A stretch of DNA of 64,000 bases, taken from the NCBI RefSeq assembly GCF_000372485.1, contig NZ_AQVA01000001.1, positions 248,001 through 312,000 of the forward strand, read 5' to 3'. The DNA comes from Oenococcus oeni DSM 20252 = AWRIB129 (GTDB lineage Bacteria; Bacillota; Bacilli; Lactobacillales; Lactobacillaceae). This document shows, one piece after another, positions 35,290 through 44,955 of this stretch. Each line of letters begins with the position of its first letter. The stretch's first letter is position 1. The notes below the pieces were generated by a model, which was given only the letters and a program-made list of their open reading frames with translations, was not told the origin of the DNA and searched no databases. The position numbers were made by a program, and so were the translations under genes.

Positions 35290-36282
35290 ATGATAAGTGA
35301 ATTTTGGAAGTCAATTAAAGATGCGTCACAAAAAAAGGGAGAACCTTTTTTTAGTCTTGCACCAATGGAAGCCGTGACCGACAGTGTATTTCGGCGGGTT
35401 GTTTTTAAAGCAGCTCCTCCAGATCTTTTTTATACTGAATTTACAAATGCCATCAGTGTCACACATCCTAAAGCCAAGTTCTCGGTTATGGGCCGTTTAT
35501 ATGTTAAAAAGGACGAACAGAGGCCGATTGTTCAACTTTGGGGCAATCATGCGAGTGACTTTGCCAAAGCTGCTTTGTCGGTTAAAAACCAAGGTTTTAA
35601 GGCAATTGACATTAATATGGGTTGTCCAGATTCAACCGTAGTTAAAAATGGGGGAGGTTCCGATTTAATTCGTCACCGAAGTGCTGCTGCCGAAGTTATT
35701 CAAGCTTCCAAAGAAGCGGGACTGCCGATTTCGGCAAAAACCCGGCTTGGCTTCTCAAAAATCGATGAGATGTATGATTGGCTTCCTTGGCTTTTAAAAC
35801 AGGATCTTCAAGTATTGACAGTTCATTTGCGCACACGAAAAGAGATGAGTAAAGTTCCGGCTCACTTCGAATTGATTGATGAAATAATTAAAATGCGGGA
35901 TCAGATTGCTCCGGAAACTTTATTGCAAATCAATGGCGATATTAAAAATCGCAGTGAAGGAATTGAATTGGCAAAGAAACATCCGGGTATTGATGGAATC
36001 ATGATCGGCCGCGGCGTTTTTGAAAATCCTTACTGCTTTGAAACGAAAGCGGCAACTCATTCACTGAATGATTGTCTGGATCTCTTTGAAATGCAGTTGG
36101 ATCTTTACGATCAGTATGTTCAGGAAGTTGGCCTAAAACGTTTTGAGACTTTGAGACGTTTCTTCAAAATTTATATCCGTGGTATTCGAGATGCTGCCAA
36201 GTATCGTGATCTTTTAATTAATACCCATTCAACCGATGAGGCACGAAAGATTATCAATGAATTAAGAACGCTAAACAACTGA
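35290..36282 (+). CDS. tRNA-dihydrouridine synthase (DusB-like)
   Basis: A 330-aa flavin enzyme that reduces uridines in the tRNA D-loop. Family blocks are SLAPMEAVTDSVFRR at the N-terminus, TEFTNA, IDINMGCPDSTVVKNGGGS with the catalytic Cys (about residue 115), ISAKTRLGF and GIMIGRGVFENPY. Exact uridine specificity cannot be read. The gene is only 3 bases from the preceding one and has no clear ribosome-binding site of its own, implying coupling. A bidirectional terminator follows. Confidence 0.9.
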   Translation: MISEFWKSIKDASQKKGEPFFSLAPMEAVTDSVFRRVVFKAAPPDLFYTEFTNAISVTHPKAKFSVMGRLYVKKDEQRPIVQLWGNHASDFAKAALSVKNQGFKAIDINMGCPDSTVVKNGGGSDLIRHRSAAAEVIQASKEAGLPISAKTRLGFSKIDEMYDWLPWLLKQDLQVLTVHLRTRKEMSKVPAHFELIDEIIKMRDQIAPETLLQINGDIKNRSEGIELAKKHPGIDGIMIGRGVFENPYCFETKAATHSLNDCLDLFEMQLDLYDQYVQEVGLKRFETLRRFFKIYIRGIRDAAKYRDLLINTHSTDEARKIINELRTLNN

Positions 36283-36296
36283 ATTATCGTATTAAA

Positions 36297-36318
36297 AAAA
36301 CCGCCGAAAGGCGGTTTT
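36297..36318. terminator. bidirectional terminator between dus and the glnQ-like gene
   Basis: AAAACCGCC-GAAA-GGCGGTTTT: a perfect 9-bp stem with a GAAA tetraloop between two converging transcripts. Confidence 0.9.
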
Positions 36319-36321
36319 AAT

Positions 36322-37086
36322 TTAAACGTTAACTTCAAGTAGTTTGCCCAAGAATTCTTGAGCTCGCGGATTATTCGGGTGTGAAAAGAATTGTTCGGGC
36401 TTTGCATCCTCCGCAATCTTTCCTTCGTCCAAAAACCAAACCCGATCAGCGACATTTTTTGCAAAACCCATTTCGTGGGTTACGACAACCATTGTCATTC
36501 CCTCAGCTGCCAGTTTCTGCATGACTTTTAAAACCTCGCCAACCATTTCCGGATCCAAGGCCGAAGTTGGTTCATCGAATAACATTACATCCGGATTCAT
36601 GGCCAAAGCCCGCGCAATAGCGACACGTTGGGCCTGCCCACCTGAAAGAGATTTTGGAAAAGCAGAGATTTTTTCAGTCAAACCGACTTTTTCCAGCAGA
36701 CTTTCAGTTTTTTTTCGGGCCTCCGATTCTTTCCACTTGCCTAGTTTTATCGGGGCAAGAGAGATATTCTGCTCGACGTTTAAATGTGGGAAAAGATTAA
36801 AGGATTGAAAAACCATTCCCATTTTTTCTCTGACCGAATCAAGCTGTTTGTCTTTTATTTTGGTAATATCCTGACCTTCGACTATTACCGATCCGGAAGT
36901 CGGCGTATCAAGCATATTTAGATTTCTGATTAAAGTCGACTTTCCGGTCCCGGAAGGGCCAATTAGGGTAATTACTTCTGAACGATTTATTTTGGCATCA
37001 ATGTGATCGAGAACAAGGTTTTCATCGAATTTTTTCGTTAATCCCTTTAGTTCAATGATGATGTCTTCACTATTTTTTTTAGTCAT
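36322..37086 (-). CDS. glnQ: polar amino-acid ABC transporter ATPase (GlnQ-like)
   Basis: A 254-aa ATPase of the polar amino-acid uptake family. Walker [10 protein letters not shown] lies near residue 40, the Q-loop reads [10 protein letters not shown], the signature [15 protein letters not shown] and Walker [17 protein letters not shown]. It overlaps the permease gene by 8 bases. The named substrate (Gln, Glu, Cys, Arg and so on) cannot be decided; the symbol indicates type only. Confidence 0.88.
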   Translation of the reverse strand: MTKKNSEDIIIELKGLTKKFDENLVLDHIDAKINRSEVITLIGPSGTGKSTLIRNLNMLDTPTSGSVIVEGQDITKIKDKQLDSVREKMGMVFQSFNLFPHLNVEQNISLAPIKLGKWKESEARKKTESLLEKVGLTEKISAFPKSLSGGQAQRVAIARALAMNPDVMLFDEPTSALDPEMVGEVLKVMQKLAAEGMTMVVVTHEMGFAKNVADRVWFLDEGKIAEDAKPEQFFSHPNNPRAQEFLGKLLEVNV

Positions 37087-37774
37087 GCTGCATCTTCCCT
37101 TCGAAATGTTTCATTATTCTGGTCAAACCGAAAGTTAGCACAAAATAGATTACTGCTGACAGAATCAAAGGAGCGACTGGTTCAAAGGTCACTGCTCTAA
37201 TATTATTGATTTGGTACATGATATCAGGAGTTCCGATAACCAGTACGATCGATGACTCCTTGATTAGGGCAACGAATTCATTGCCTAAAGCCGGCCATAT
37301 ATTCTTTAAAGCCTGGGGAATAATTACGTAACGCATAGTCAATTTTTTCGGAAGACCAAGCGAGCGGGCCGCTTCAGTCTGGCCCTTGTCGATTGAATTG
37401 AAACCAGCCCGAATTGCTTCGGAAACATAGGCCGATGAGTTGATGGCAACAGCAATAATTCCTGCTGGAATCGTTGGGATATTGATTTCAATCGATGATC
37501 CGAAATTGCTAAGAATCGCTTGGAGAATCAATGGAACAGCATAGTAGACAAACATCAGTTGGACTATTAGCGGTGTCCCTCTGAGAATTTCGACATAGGT
37601 TGTAGCGATCACATTGACCACTCTTTTTTTGGACATGTGCATGATTGCAATAAACAGGCCGATAATCGAACCTAAAACAACAGCGCAAATGGATATGAGC
37701 AAAGTGACTTCGATTCCGGAAATAAGTTCGGAACGAAATTTCCAAAGGTTTACGTCTAAAATTATCGATTGCAT
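37079..37774 (-). CDS. polar amino-acid ABC transporter permease
   Basis: A 231-aa HisM/GlnP-type permease with about five helices. The EAA loop reads [25 protein letters not shown] near residue 150, where the ATPase docks, and [11 protein letters not shown] is the family's typical N-terminal block. It shares one base with the binding-protein gene upstream and overlaps the ATPase gene downstream, so all three are coupled. Confidence 0.88.
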   Translation of the reverse strand: MQSIILDVNLWKFRSELISGIEVTLLISICAVVLGSIIGLFIAIMHMSKKRVVNVIATTYVEILRGTPLIVQLMFVYYAVPLILQAILSNFGSSIEINIPTIPAGIIAVAINSSAYVSEAIRAGFNSIDKGQTEAARSLGLPKKLTMRYVIIPQALKNIWPALGNEFVALIKESSIVLVIGTPDIMYQINNIRAVTFEPVAPLILSAVIYFVLTFGLTRIMKHFEGKMQHD

Positions 37775-38628
37775 TATTGGGCCTTTTTAACCTGTGTCCC
37801 GGCTTTTTTAATCCAAGATGCAAATGTCTTTGTTTTATTCAGCTTTTTAATAGTACTGTTGATTTTTGTTTTTAAGGTTTTTTGGTTTTTTGGAATGACA
37901 ACCGACATTCCTTCTTCATCCTGAACGCCCTTTGGATAATCCGCATAGACATATTTCAGTCCGGAAACACTGTTGGCATAGGCTTGGCCAACACCACCTG
38001 AAAGAGCAATTGCGTCAATTTTGTTGGTTTTTAGAGCCAAAACCAAGTCATTTGTTGCCTGCATTTGACTGTATTGAGCTTTTTTACCTAATTTTGCCAG
38101 AGATTTCTTAACTAAATCTTTTTGCCGAGCAGCCGTTTGGACACCAACCTTTAAACCAGCCAAGTTTTTATAGGACTTGATTTTTTTTGCTTCGTTGGAC
38201 CGAATTACAAGGGTTTCTTTGGCGGTGTAGTATGGTACAGAAAAATCGACTTCTTTTTTACGTTCCGGCGTTGAGCCCATTCCGGCTATCAATATATCAA
38301 CTTTGCCGGCTTTTTGAGCAACCAGCAGAGAGTCAAAAGACATGTTCTTAATTTGTAGTTTTACTCCAAGATTCTTGGCTATTTTTTTCGCCAAAGACAT
38401 GTCGGCTCCAACTGGAGTCTGTTTTCCATCTTTTGAAATCAAGAATTCATACGGCGGGAAATCAGCAGATGTACCAACAATTAACTTTCCTTGGGCTTTA
38501 ATCTTCGAGTACAGCACATCCTGCTTATTTCCCGCTGCTTGAACCTGATTTCCGGTTATCGCGAAAATAGCAATTACTGCAATTGCCGACACTAAACCAC
38601 TAAAAAACTTACTTATCAATTTTTTCAT
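37774..38628 (-). CDS. polar amino-acid ABC transporter, substrate-binding protein
   Basis: A 284-aa family 3 solute-binding protein. The mature part starts near LIVGTSADFPPYEF, the ligand-binding opening typical of the family, followed by VGADMSLAKKIAKNLG and DILIAGMGSTPERKKEVDFS. The N-terminal hydrophobic segment ends in QVQAAGN with no lipobox cysteine, as in the ugp binding protein. A GGAGAAAG ribosome-binding site lies before the ATG. The gene diverges from mrnC. Confidence 0.87.
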   Translation of the reverse strand: MKKLISKFFSGLVSAIAVIAIFAITGNQVQAAGNKQDVLYSKIKAQGKLIVGTSADFPPYEFLISKDGKQTPVGADMSLAKKIAKNLGVKLQIKNMSFDSLLVAQKAGKVDILIAGMGSTPERKKEVDFSVPYYTAKETLVIRSNEAKKIKSYKNLAGLKVGVQTAARQKDLVKKSLAKLGKKAQYSQMQATNDLVLALKTNKIDAIALSGGVGQAYANSVSGLKYVYADYPKGVQDEEGMSVVIPKNQKTLKTKINSTIKKLNKTKTFASWIKKAGTQVKKAQ

Positions 38629-38684
38629 TTTGAAACTTTCTCCTAAATAATTTATCCTTCACAGATTTTAAGTGAATTGCAAAC

Positions 38685-38690
38685 TATAAT
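38685..38690 (+). promoter_or_regulatory. -10 box for mrnC, leaderless
   Basis: TATAAT followed by exactly 7 nt and the ATG at 38698. Confidence 0.6.
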
Positions 38691-38697
38691 ATATAGC

Positions 38698-39102
38698 ATG
38701 ATTGAAGATGTCAAGACTTTTAATGGACTTTCTTTGGCTTTTATCGGGGATGCGGTTGATGAACTAAAAATTCGGACTTATTTGTTGTCGACGGGTTTGA
38801 CGAAAGTTAACGATCTCCAGCGTCGTTCAAAAGAATTCGTTTCGGCAAAGGCTCATGCGAAACTCTTTTTTTTGATGGAAAAAGAAGGATTTTTAACCGA
38901 AGAGGAGAGCAATATTTTTAAGCGCGGCCGTAATTCTCACCCTCATACCAAAGCTAAAAACACCGATATTGCAACTTACCAAATATCGACTGGGGTGGAG
39001 GCTTTGCTGGGTTACCTTTATTTAAATAAAGAAAGCAGTCGTTTGAATGAAATTATTGATTGGATGATTGAGAAAGTTGAAAGTGGGCAGACGCGTGAGT
39101 GA
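38698..39102 (+). CDS. mrnC: mini-ribonuclease III
   Basis: About 134 aa. It is the dsRNA-binding-domain-free RNase III that matures the 23S rRNA 3' and 5' ends in Gram-positive bacteria. The catalytic block AFIGDAVDELKIRTYLL and the EEESNIFKRGRNSH segment match. The ATG at 38698 sits 7 nt after TATAAT. An upstream TTG (38677) would lie inside the promoter and is rejected. The neighbour is rlmB, as in the conserved Gram-positive order. Confidence 0.9.
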   Translation: MIEDVKTFNGLSLAFIGDAVDELKIRTYLLSTGLTKVNDLQRRSKEFVSAKAHAKLFFLMEKEGFLTEEESNIFKRGRNSHPHTKAKNTDIATYQISTGVEALLGYLYLNKESSRLNEIIDWMIEKVESGQTRE

Positions 39103-39832
39103 AGAAATAGTTTATGGAGTCCATGCTTCGATGGAAGCTCTGGAAAATAATCAAACAATCAATAAGCTTTATTTAAGCAAGTCGTTGGCAAAAAATCGAG
39201 CTCAGCAATTTAGGCAGACAGCCGAAAAAAATAAAATTGTCGTTCAGGAAGTCGATAATCAACGCCTCGACGAATTGACAAATCACGGCAATCATCAAGG
39301 GATCGCTATTTCGATTGCCGCCTACGAATATGTCCCACTTGACGATATTTTAAATGGAATCAAAGGCCATGACCCTTTTCTGGTTATTTTGGACGAAATA
39401 GAGGACCCACATAACCTTGGTTCGATTTTGAGAACAGCAGATGCAACCGGCGTCGATGGAATAATTATTCCTAAAAGACGAGCCGTTCAATTGACCCAAG
39501 TGGTTGCCAAAACTTCAACTGGAGCAATTGAATATGTTCCGGTTGCGCGAGTGGTCAATATCAACAATACGATCGATAAATTAAAAAAAGCAAATTTTTG
39601 GATTTTTGGTACAGATATGAAAGGGGCAGACTATAATGATTGGAATGCTGATGGTCCGGTAGCAATTGTGATTGGTAATGAGGGAAAAGGAATTTCGGCT
39701 CAAACCAAAAAAAAAGTTGATCAAATGCTGACGATTCCAATGGTTGGTCATGTTCAATCATTGAATGCTAGTGTCGCAGCGGCTTTATTGATTTACCAGG
39801 GTTTTAACAGCCGTCGTTTAAAAAATAAATAA
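39095..39832 (+). CDS. rlmB: 23S rRNA 2'-O-methyltransferase RlmB (SpoU family)
   Basis: A SpoU/TrmD-superfamily methyltransferase of about 245 aa that modifies the 23S rRNA peptidyl-transferase region. The N-terminal substrate-binding domain begins EEIVYGVHASMEAL. The knotted catalytic domain has LDEIEDPHNLGSILRTADA, IVIGNEGKGIS and the closing VQSLNASVAAALLIYQ. The start is uncertain: GTG at 39095 or 39083 or TTG at 39068 are all in frame and overlap mrnC. I prefer 39095 because the conserved region begins right after it. Confidence 0.88.
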   Translation: MSEEIVYGVHASMEALENNQTINKLYLSKSLAKNRAQQFRQTAEKNKIVVQEVDNQRLDELTNHGNHQGIAISIAAYEYVPLDDILNGIKGHDPFLVILDEIEDPHNLGSILRTADATGVDGIIIPKRRAVQLTQVVAKTSTGAIEYVPVARVVNINNTIDKLKKANFWIFGTDMKGADYNDWNADGPVAIVIGNEGKGISAQTKKKVDQMLTIPMVGHVQSLNASVAAALLIYQGFNSRRLKNK

Positions 39833-40027
39833 AGAATATTTGGTATATTTTATAAAATATTTTTTATCTTTAATCCATATTTATTTCAATTGAGTCAAAT
39901 CGTTGATATATGTGGATTTTTTTATCTCAAAACAAATATTTGATATCTTTTAAATTTTAAGAACATATGTTCGCTATCTTTCGAAAATAAAGCACTATAA
40001 GCTGTTTGATAAATTAGTGGAGGAAAT

Positions 40028-40608
40028 ATGAGGGCCGAATCAGCTTTGAAAATGATTAAAAAAGGGGATCAATGGGTTATTTATTTCTGAATAGAAGAAA
40101 CCGAAGGTTTCCTTAGAAAAATACATAATCGCTATTTAAAGAGTGTATTGGATTTTGACGAGTGGAAGAGCGAAGCCTTGGATGTACTAATGCGTTCGGT
40201 CGATAAGTATCAAAATAATTTCGACAGTAAATTTACCACTTACTATTTTTCGGCTTTGCAACATAAAGCAATGGATCTTTTAAGAAAGACTTATTCAAAA
40301 AAAGAACAAAGTAGACGCCAGCATCTTTCACTTGATAAGCTGGCAATTGATGGTTTTGATCCAGTTGGCCATAGTTGGAACCATGCACAAACAAAGCTGG
40401 ATTTTGAAGATGCGATTAGCCAAACGAATTTTCATAGCTGCAAGCAGGAAAATATGGCCGTTCAGCACTTATTTGGCAATGCCGAACTATCTGAAAAATT
40501 GAGAAACAAACCAAGGCACATTCTTTGGATTATCGGCAAAAACGTTTGATTAATGAGACCTATAAATATTTTTATGGTTTAAAAAATGACAATGACACTG
40601 CCGCTTAA
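40028..40608 (+). pseudogene. decayed alternative sigma factor gene (SigH/ComX-like)
   Basis: After a GGAGG site, the frame MRAESALKMIKKGDQWVIYF stops at a TGA (40088-40090) and resumes in frame with IEETEGFLRKIHNRY. The stretch DEWKSEALDVLMRSVDKYQ... FTTYYFSALQHKAMDLLRK is recognisable sigma-70 region 2. Near 40490-40500 a run of five As marks a second break. Adding one base would link to a frame ending YKYFYGLKNDNDTAA with a TAA at 40606-40608. In B. subtilis this position holds sigH, just before secE-nusG. The two lesions make an active product unlikely, though read-through or sequencing error cannot be excluded. Confidence 0.7.
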
Positions 40609-40617
40609 ATCTGTTAA
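40571..40617 (+). repeat. left 47-bp direct repeat flanking the arc island
   Basis: Matches 50998-51044 at 46 of 47 positions (G at 40600 against A at 51027). It encodes the last codons of the sigma-gene frame, continues past its TAA, and ends in TAAAAC where the right copy ends in the -10 box TAAGAT. Target or att duplication is the likely origin. Confidence 0.9.
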
Positions 40618-40716
40618 AACGCCTGCGACATAATTTATTATTTTAAGTAATTAAAGGAATTAAAAACTACTTCTTAAATTATTTTTTGTAATGCCAAAAA
40701 AGAACTAACATGATTA

Positions 40717-40730
40717 TGTAAGCGTTCTTA
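40717..40730 (+). promoter_or_regulatory. cre-like catabolite repression site upstream of arcR
   Basis: TGTAAGCGTTCTTA matches the consensus TGWAANCGNTNWCA at 13 of 14 positions, 64 bases before arcR. It implies CcpA control of arginine catabolism. A 9-bp inverted repeat, TAATTCATA (40735-40743) and TATGAATTA (40762-40770), follows it. Confidence 0.6.
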
Positions 40731-40793
40731 TTAGTAATTCATATACAGACAATTTCGTTTCTATGAATTAGAAAGGCTAGGCTGTTTCTTAAA

Positions 40794-41483
40794 ATGCTTT
40801 TTGATCAAGTAGAATCTGATATATTATTAGAAATTCATGCATCAGAAATTTTTAAATCGCTAAGTAATGATCAATTTATTTTTTTGACAAAAAATATGAA
40901 GTATCGAACTGCAACCAAAAAACAGATTATTTTTGAACAAGGGGACACAGCATGGCGTCTTTTTTTTGTTATATCTGGTTTGGTTCAAGCCACTAGGATT
41001 GACGAGGATGGCCAAGAATATGTTAATTTAATTTCCGCACATAAATTATTCCCCCTTTATAGGCTGTTAGATAAAAATTTTTATTTTAATTATACAGTCG
41101 AAGCTATTACAAATATTTCTTTTGTGACTTTTCAAAGGAAAGATTTTGAACAGCTTTTACGTCAAAATAATGAATTTGCGTTAGGGATTCTTAAACATGT
41201 TAGCGAATCTATGAATCGTTATGAAAAGCAACTAAGTATTTCTCTTGAAACTAATGCATCCGAGCGTATTAGAAAAACAATTTCCTGGCTTTTTTGTGAA
41301 TTAGGTAGATCGAATGGCCCTGAAAATGAATTTATTGTAATTCCTTATAAAATTCCGATATTTTTAATTGCCAAATTATCTGGTACTACTCGTGAAACAG
41401 CTAGCAGATTTATTAATGGTTATATAAATCATAATCATGATGGAGTGATTGTCACACATTTTCATTTTGAAAAAAAGATGTGA
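40794..41483 (+). CDS. arcR: Crp/Fnr-family regulator ArcR
   Basis: A 229-aa regulator with an N-terminal cyclic-nucleotide-binding-like beta-barrel (IIFEQGDTAWRLFFVISG) and a C-terminal winged helix with LIAKLSGTTRETASRFI as recognition region. Cysteines for an Fnr iron-sulfur cluster are absent. It precedes arcA in the same direction. A TGTGA-N6-TCAC palindrome overlapping its stop codon is a likely binding site. By analogy with ArcR of other lactic acid bacteria it probably activates the arc genes. The ribosome-binding site (GAAAGG, 18 nt upstream) is poorly placed. Confidence 0.85.
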   Translation: MLFDQVESDILLEIHASEIFKSLSNDQFIFLTKNMKYRTATKKQIIFEQGDTAWRLFFVISGLVQATRIDEDGQEYVNLISAHKLFPLYRLLDKNFYFNYTVEAITNISFVTFQRKDFEQLLRQNNEFALGILKHVSESMNRYEKQLSISLETNASERIRKTISWLFCELGRSNGPENEFIVIPYKIPIFLIAKLSGTTRETASRFINGYINHNHDGVIVTHFHFEKKM

Positions 41484-41494
41484 TAAATATCACT
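41479..41494 (+). promoter_or_regulatory. Crp/Fnr-type operator upstream of arcA
   Basis: TGTGATAAATATCACT is a near-perfect TGTGA-N6-TCACA palindrome overlapping the arcR stop codon. It is centred about 100 nt before the arcA start. With a -10 near 41542 it would lie roughly 65-70 bp upstream of transcription start, an activator position. Confidence 0.7.
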
Positions 41495-41584
41495 TTTTTA
41501 GTGTTTATTTTAAATATAAGGGATTTCTTTTTTTATTCTAAGATAAAACTGTAGCTCAATGATAGTTACGGATTGGAGTAAAAA

Positions 41585-42832
41585 ATGATGGATAAGAAAG
41601 TTCCAATTCATGTGTATTCTGAAATTGGAAAATTAGAAACTGTAATTCTCCATCGTCCAGGACATGAAATTGAGAATATAACACCAGATAGTATGCGACG
41701 TTTGTTATTTGATGATATTCCATACTTACCAGTTGCTCAACATGAGCACGATGTCTTTGCTGAAACATTGAAAAAAAATGGTGCAGAAGTTTTATACCTA
41801 GAAGATCTTGTAGTAAAAGCGCTTGATACCGGTGGCAGTGAGATCAAAGATCAATTTGTAAAACAAATGTTAACAGAATCTGGGTATGCTTCAGGCATAG
41901 TTCATGACGCTTTAAAAGAATATTTGCTAGATTTTGATACCAAATCTATGGTTAATAAAATTATTGAGGGTGTTCAAAAAAAGGAAGTTAATTTTGTACA
42001 AAAAGGCTTAGTTAGTCTTTCTGAAGAAAAGAATTATCAGTTCTTTTTGGACCCGATGCCGAATCTTTATTTTACACGTGATCCTCAGGCGTCAATTGGC
42101 GAAGGGCTTAGTATTAATCGCATGACATTTCAGGCTCGTCAGCGTGAATCATTGTTTATGCAAACAATTATTAATTATCATCCGCGTTTTGCAAACAAAA
42201 AGTTGCATGTGTGGCGCGACCGAAATCACTCTACTCACATTGAAGGTGGAGACGAACTTATTTTAAATGATCATGTACTTGCTATTGGAATTTCTCAAAG
42301 AACTCAGGCTGATGCTATTGAAGATATTGCACATAAGTTATTTAAAGATAGCAATTATGACACGATTATTACTGTTCTAATACCTCATAATCACGCTATG
42401 ATGCATTTGGATACTGTTTTTACAATGATTAATTTAAACCAGTTTACAGTTCATCCAGGAATCATGGGAGCTGGTGGAAATATTCCAATTTTTGTTTTGC
42501 ACAAGGATAAAGATAATCAAATAAGAATTGAAAATTATCATAATCTTGAAGCAGTTTTAAAAGACCAATTAAATCTTAGCGAACTCGATTTAATTCCCAC
42601 CGGAAACGGAGATCCAATTGTCTCTGCTAGGGAGCAGTGGAATGATGGATCTAATACTTTAGCTATTGCGCCAGGTGTTGTTGTAACTTATGACAGGAAC
42701 TATGTTTCGAATGCCACTTTAAAAAAACACGGGATAAAGGTTTTGGAAGTTCCTTCAAGTGAGTTGTCTCGTGGCCGTGGTGGCCCGCGTTGTATGACTA
42801 TGCCAATTTATCGTGATGATATTAAAAAATAG
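41585..42832 (+). CDS. arcA: arginine deiminase
   Basis: A 415-aa enzyme converting arginine to citrulline and ammonia, the first step of the ADI pathway. Blocks include [40 protein letters not shown] and the catalytic Cys403 in GGPRCMTMP near the C-terminus. GGAG lies 6 nt before the first of two adjacent ATGs. arcB follows after 16 bases. Length and active-site residues are complete. Confidence 0.97.
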   Translation: MMDKKVPIHVYSEIGKLETVILHRPGHEIENITPDSMRRLLFDDIPYLPVAQHEHDVFAETLKKNGAEVLYLEDLVVKALDTGGSEIKDQFVKQMLTESGYASGIVHDALKEYLLDFDTKSMVNKIIEGVQKKEVNFVQKGLVSLSEEKNYQFFLDPMPNLYFTRDPQASIGEGLSINRMTFQARQRESLFMQTIINYHPRFANKKLHVWRDRNHSTHIEGGDELILNDHVLAIGISQRTQADAIEDIAHKLFKDSNYDTIITVLIPHNHAMMHLDTVFTMINLNQFTVHPGIMGAGGNIPIFVLHKDKDNQIRIENYHNLEAVLKDQLNLSELDLIPTGNGDPIVSAREQWNDGSNTLAIAPGVVVTYDRNYVSNATLKKHGIKVLEVPSSELSRGRGGPRCMTMPIYRDDIKK

Positions 42833-42848
42833 GAAAGGCAAAAATTAA

Positions 42849-43904
42849 ATGGAACAAAAGTTAGGAAATTTGGTAAAGAAAAATGTAGTTAATTCAGTTT
42901 TTCAAGGTAGAAGTTTGTTGGCTGAAAAAGATTTTACTCCTATGGAATTAGAATATTTGATAGATTTCGCATTACATTTGAAAGCTTTAAAAAAATTGGG
43001 AATATCTCATAGATACTTAGAAGGAAAAAATATAGCCTTGCTATTTGAAAAGACATCTACACGTACCCGCTCTGCCTTTACAACTGCCTCAATTGATTTG
43101 GGTGCTCATCCAGAATTTTTAGGCTCAAATGATATTCAACTTGGGAAAAAGGAATCGGTAGAAGATACAGCAAGGGTCCTTGGATCGATGTTTGATGGAA
43201 TTGAATTTAGAGGATTCAAACAAAGTGTAGTTGATGATCTTGCAAGATATTCTGGTGTCCCAGTCTGGAATGGCTTAACTGATGAATGGCATCCGACTCA
43301 AATGTTAGCTGATTTTATGACAATCAAAGAAAACTTCGGTCATATTAAAAATATTAACTTATCTTATATGGGAGATGGACGAAATAACACAGCTAATTCT
43401 TTACTTATAACAGGGTCAATGCTTGGAGCTAATATTCGTATTGTTTCTCCAAAAGAATTACAGCCATCTGAAAAAACAACAGAACTAGCAAAAAAATTTG
43501 CTGAGAAATCTGGTTCAAGATTCTTAATTACAGATAATATCGATGAGGGTGTTTCTAAAACTAATGTTTTATATACGGATGTTTGGGTTTCGATGGGAGA
43601 AAGTGACTGGGAGGATCGAGTTAAATTATTGAAACCTTATCAGGTGAATATGGAGACAATAAGGAAAACTTCTACCCCTGATGATCAATTAATCTTTATG
43701 CATTGTTTACCTGCTTTTCATGATATTAATACTGATTATGGGCACGAAATTTTTGAGAAATATGGAATAAAAGAAATGGAAGTGACCGATGAGGTTTTTC
43801 GTTCTATATACGCTCGACAGTTTGAAGAAGCAGAAAATCGTATGCATAGTATTAAAGCTATCATGGCAGCTACTCTTGGAAATTTGTTTATTCCGCATGT
43901 TTAA
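42849..43904 (+). CDS. arcB: catabolic ornithine carbamoyltransferase
   Basis: A 351-aa enzyme that phosphorolyses citrulline to ornithine and carbamoyl phosphate. The carbamoyl-phosphate loop [12 protein letters not shown] is near residue 62, HPTQMLADF in the middle, and the ornithine-binding HCLPAFHD near 284. An AGGAAAGG site precedes the ATG and the gene is 16 bases from arcA, so the two share a transcript. The extended length compared with anabolic OTCs is typical of catabolic ArcB. Confidence 0.97.
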
Positions 43905-44013
43905 TTAATTTGAATATAGAAAATAATGATTGCGATAAAAAATAAAGCAAAAATTGGCATTCTCAATTAACTGTTTTTGTTAAGCAATAAAATTCAAAGG
44001 TGGATTATGATCT

Positions 44014-44955
44014 ATGGCAAATAGAAAAATTGTGGTGGCGCTTGGTGGCAATGCTATCTTATCCAAAGATGCCTCAGCTGAAGCTCAACAGGCAGCTTTA
44101 CGTGAAACAGCAAAATCGTTAGTCAGTCTGGTAAAAGAAAATGAAAAATTAATTATCACTCATGGAAATGGTCCTCAAGTCGGTAATTTGCTATTGCAAC
44201 AAATGATTGGTAGCACAAAAAGTAATCCTGCAATGCCGATTGATACAGCTGTATCAATGACTGAAGGAAGTATAGGCTACTGGATGCAAAATGCCATGGA
44301 TGACGTATTGGAAGACGAAGGAATTGATAAAAGTGCTGCAACCGTTGTCACACAAGTTGAGGTGGATGCAAATGATTCTGCTTTTCAAAATCCAAGTAAA
44401 CCAATTGGTCCTTTCTACGAAAAGGAAGATATTAATAAAATAAGGGAATTACATCCCGAATATATCTACGTTGAGGATGCAGGTCGAGGTTACCGTAGAG
44501 TTGTTCCTTCACCTAAACCAGTTAATGTTAGAGAATATCAAGTCATTAATAGCTTAGTAGACAATAACGTGATTCCAATCTCTGTTGGTGGAGGAGGCGT
44601 TCCGGTCGTTAGAGAAGGAAATCATTTGATTGGGTGCGAAGCTGTAATTGATAAAGACTTTGCTTCTGAAAAATTGGCAGAACTTATTAAAGCTGATTTA
44701 TTAATTATATTAACTGCTGTTGATAATGTTTATATTAATTTTAATAAGCCGGATCAAAAGAAATTGGAAAATGTAACCGTTGAAGAACTCGAAAATTATA
44801 TTAATGAAAACCAATTCGCAAAGGGCAGCATGCTACCGAAAGTTCAAGCTGCAATTAATTTTGTGAATAATGGTTGTGGAGAGGCTGTGGTAACTTCGCT
44901 TAAAAATATTAATAACTTTTTGCAAAAAGGTTCAGGAACGATTATCACAAAGTAG
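44014..44955 (+). CDS. arcC: carbamate kinase
   Basis: A 313-aa amino-acid kinase-fold enzyme that makes ATP and carbamate from carbamoyl phosphate and ADP, the energy-yielding step. VVALGGNAIL, THGNGPQVGNLLLQQ, VDANDSAFQNPSKPIGPFY and VIDKDFASEKLA are all present. AGGTGG lies about 10 nt before the ATG. It is 110 bases from arcB; the gap contains a weak inverted repeat (TTAAC...GTTAA), possibly a processing or attenuation site. Confidence 0.96.
   Translation: MANRKIVVALGGNAILSKDASAEAQQAALRETAKSLVSLVKENEKLIITHGNGPQVGNLLLQQMIGSTKSNPAMPIDTAVSMTEGSIGYWMQNAMDDVLEDEGIDKSAATVVTQVEVDANDSAFQNPSKPIGPFYEKEDINKIRELHPEYIYVEDAGRGYRRVVPSPKPVNVREYQVINSLVDNNVIPISVGGGGVPVVREGNHLIGCEAVIDKDFASEKLAELIKADLLIILTAVDNVYINFNKPDQKKLENVTVEELENYINENQFAKGSMLPKVQAAINFVNNGCGEAVVTSLKNINNFLQKGSGTIITK

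Noticed and set aside
37509-37823. Open frame antisense to the amino-acid permease
   Set aside because: It lies wholly within and near the ends of well-supported genes and has a low-complexity His/Arg-rich translation, typical of a shadow frame.
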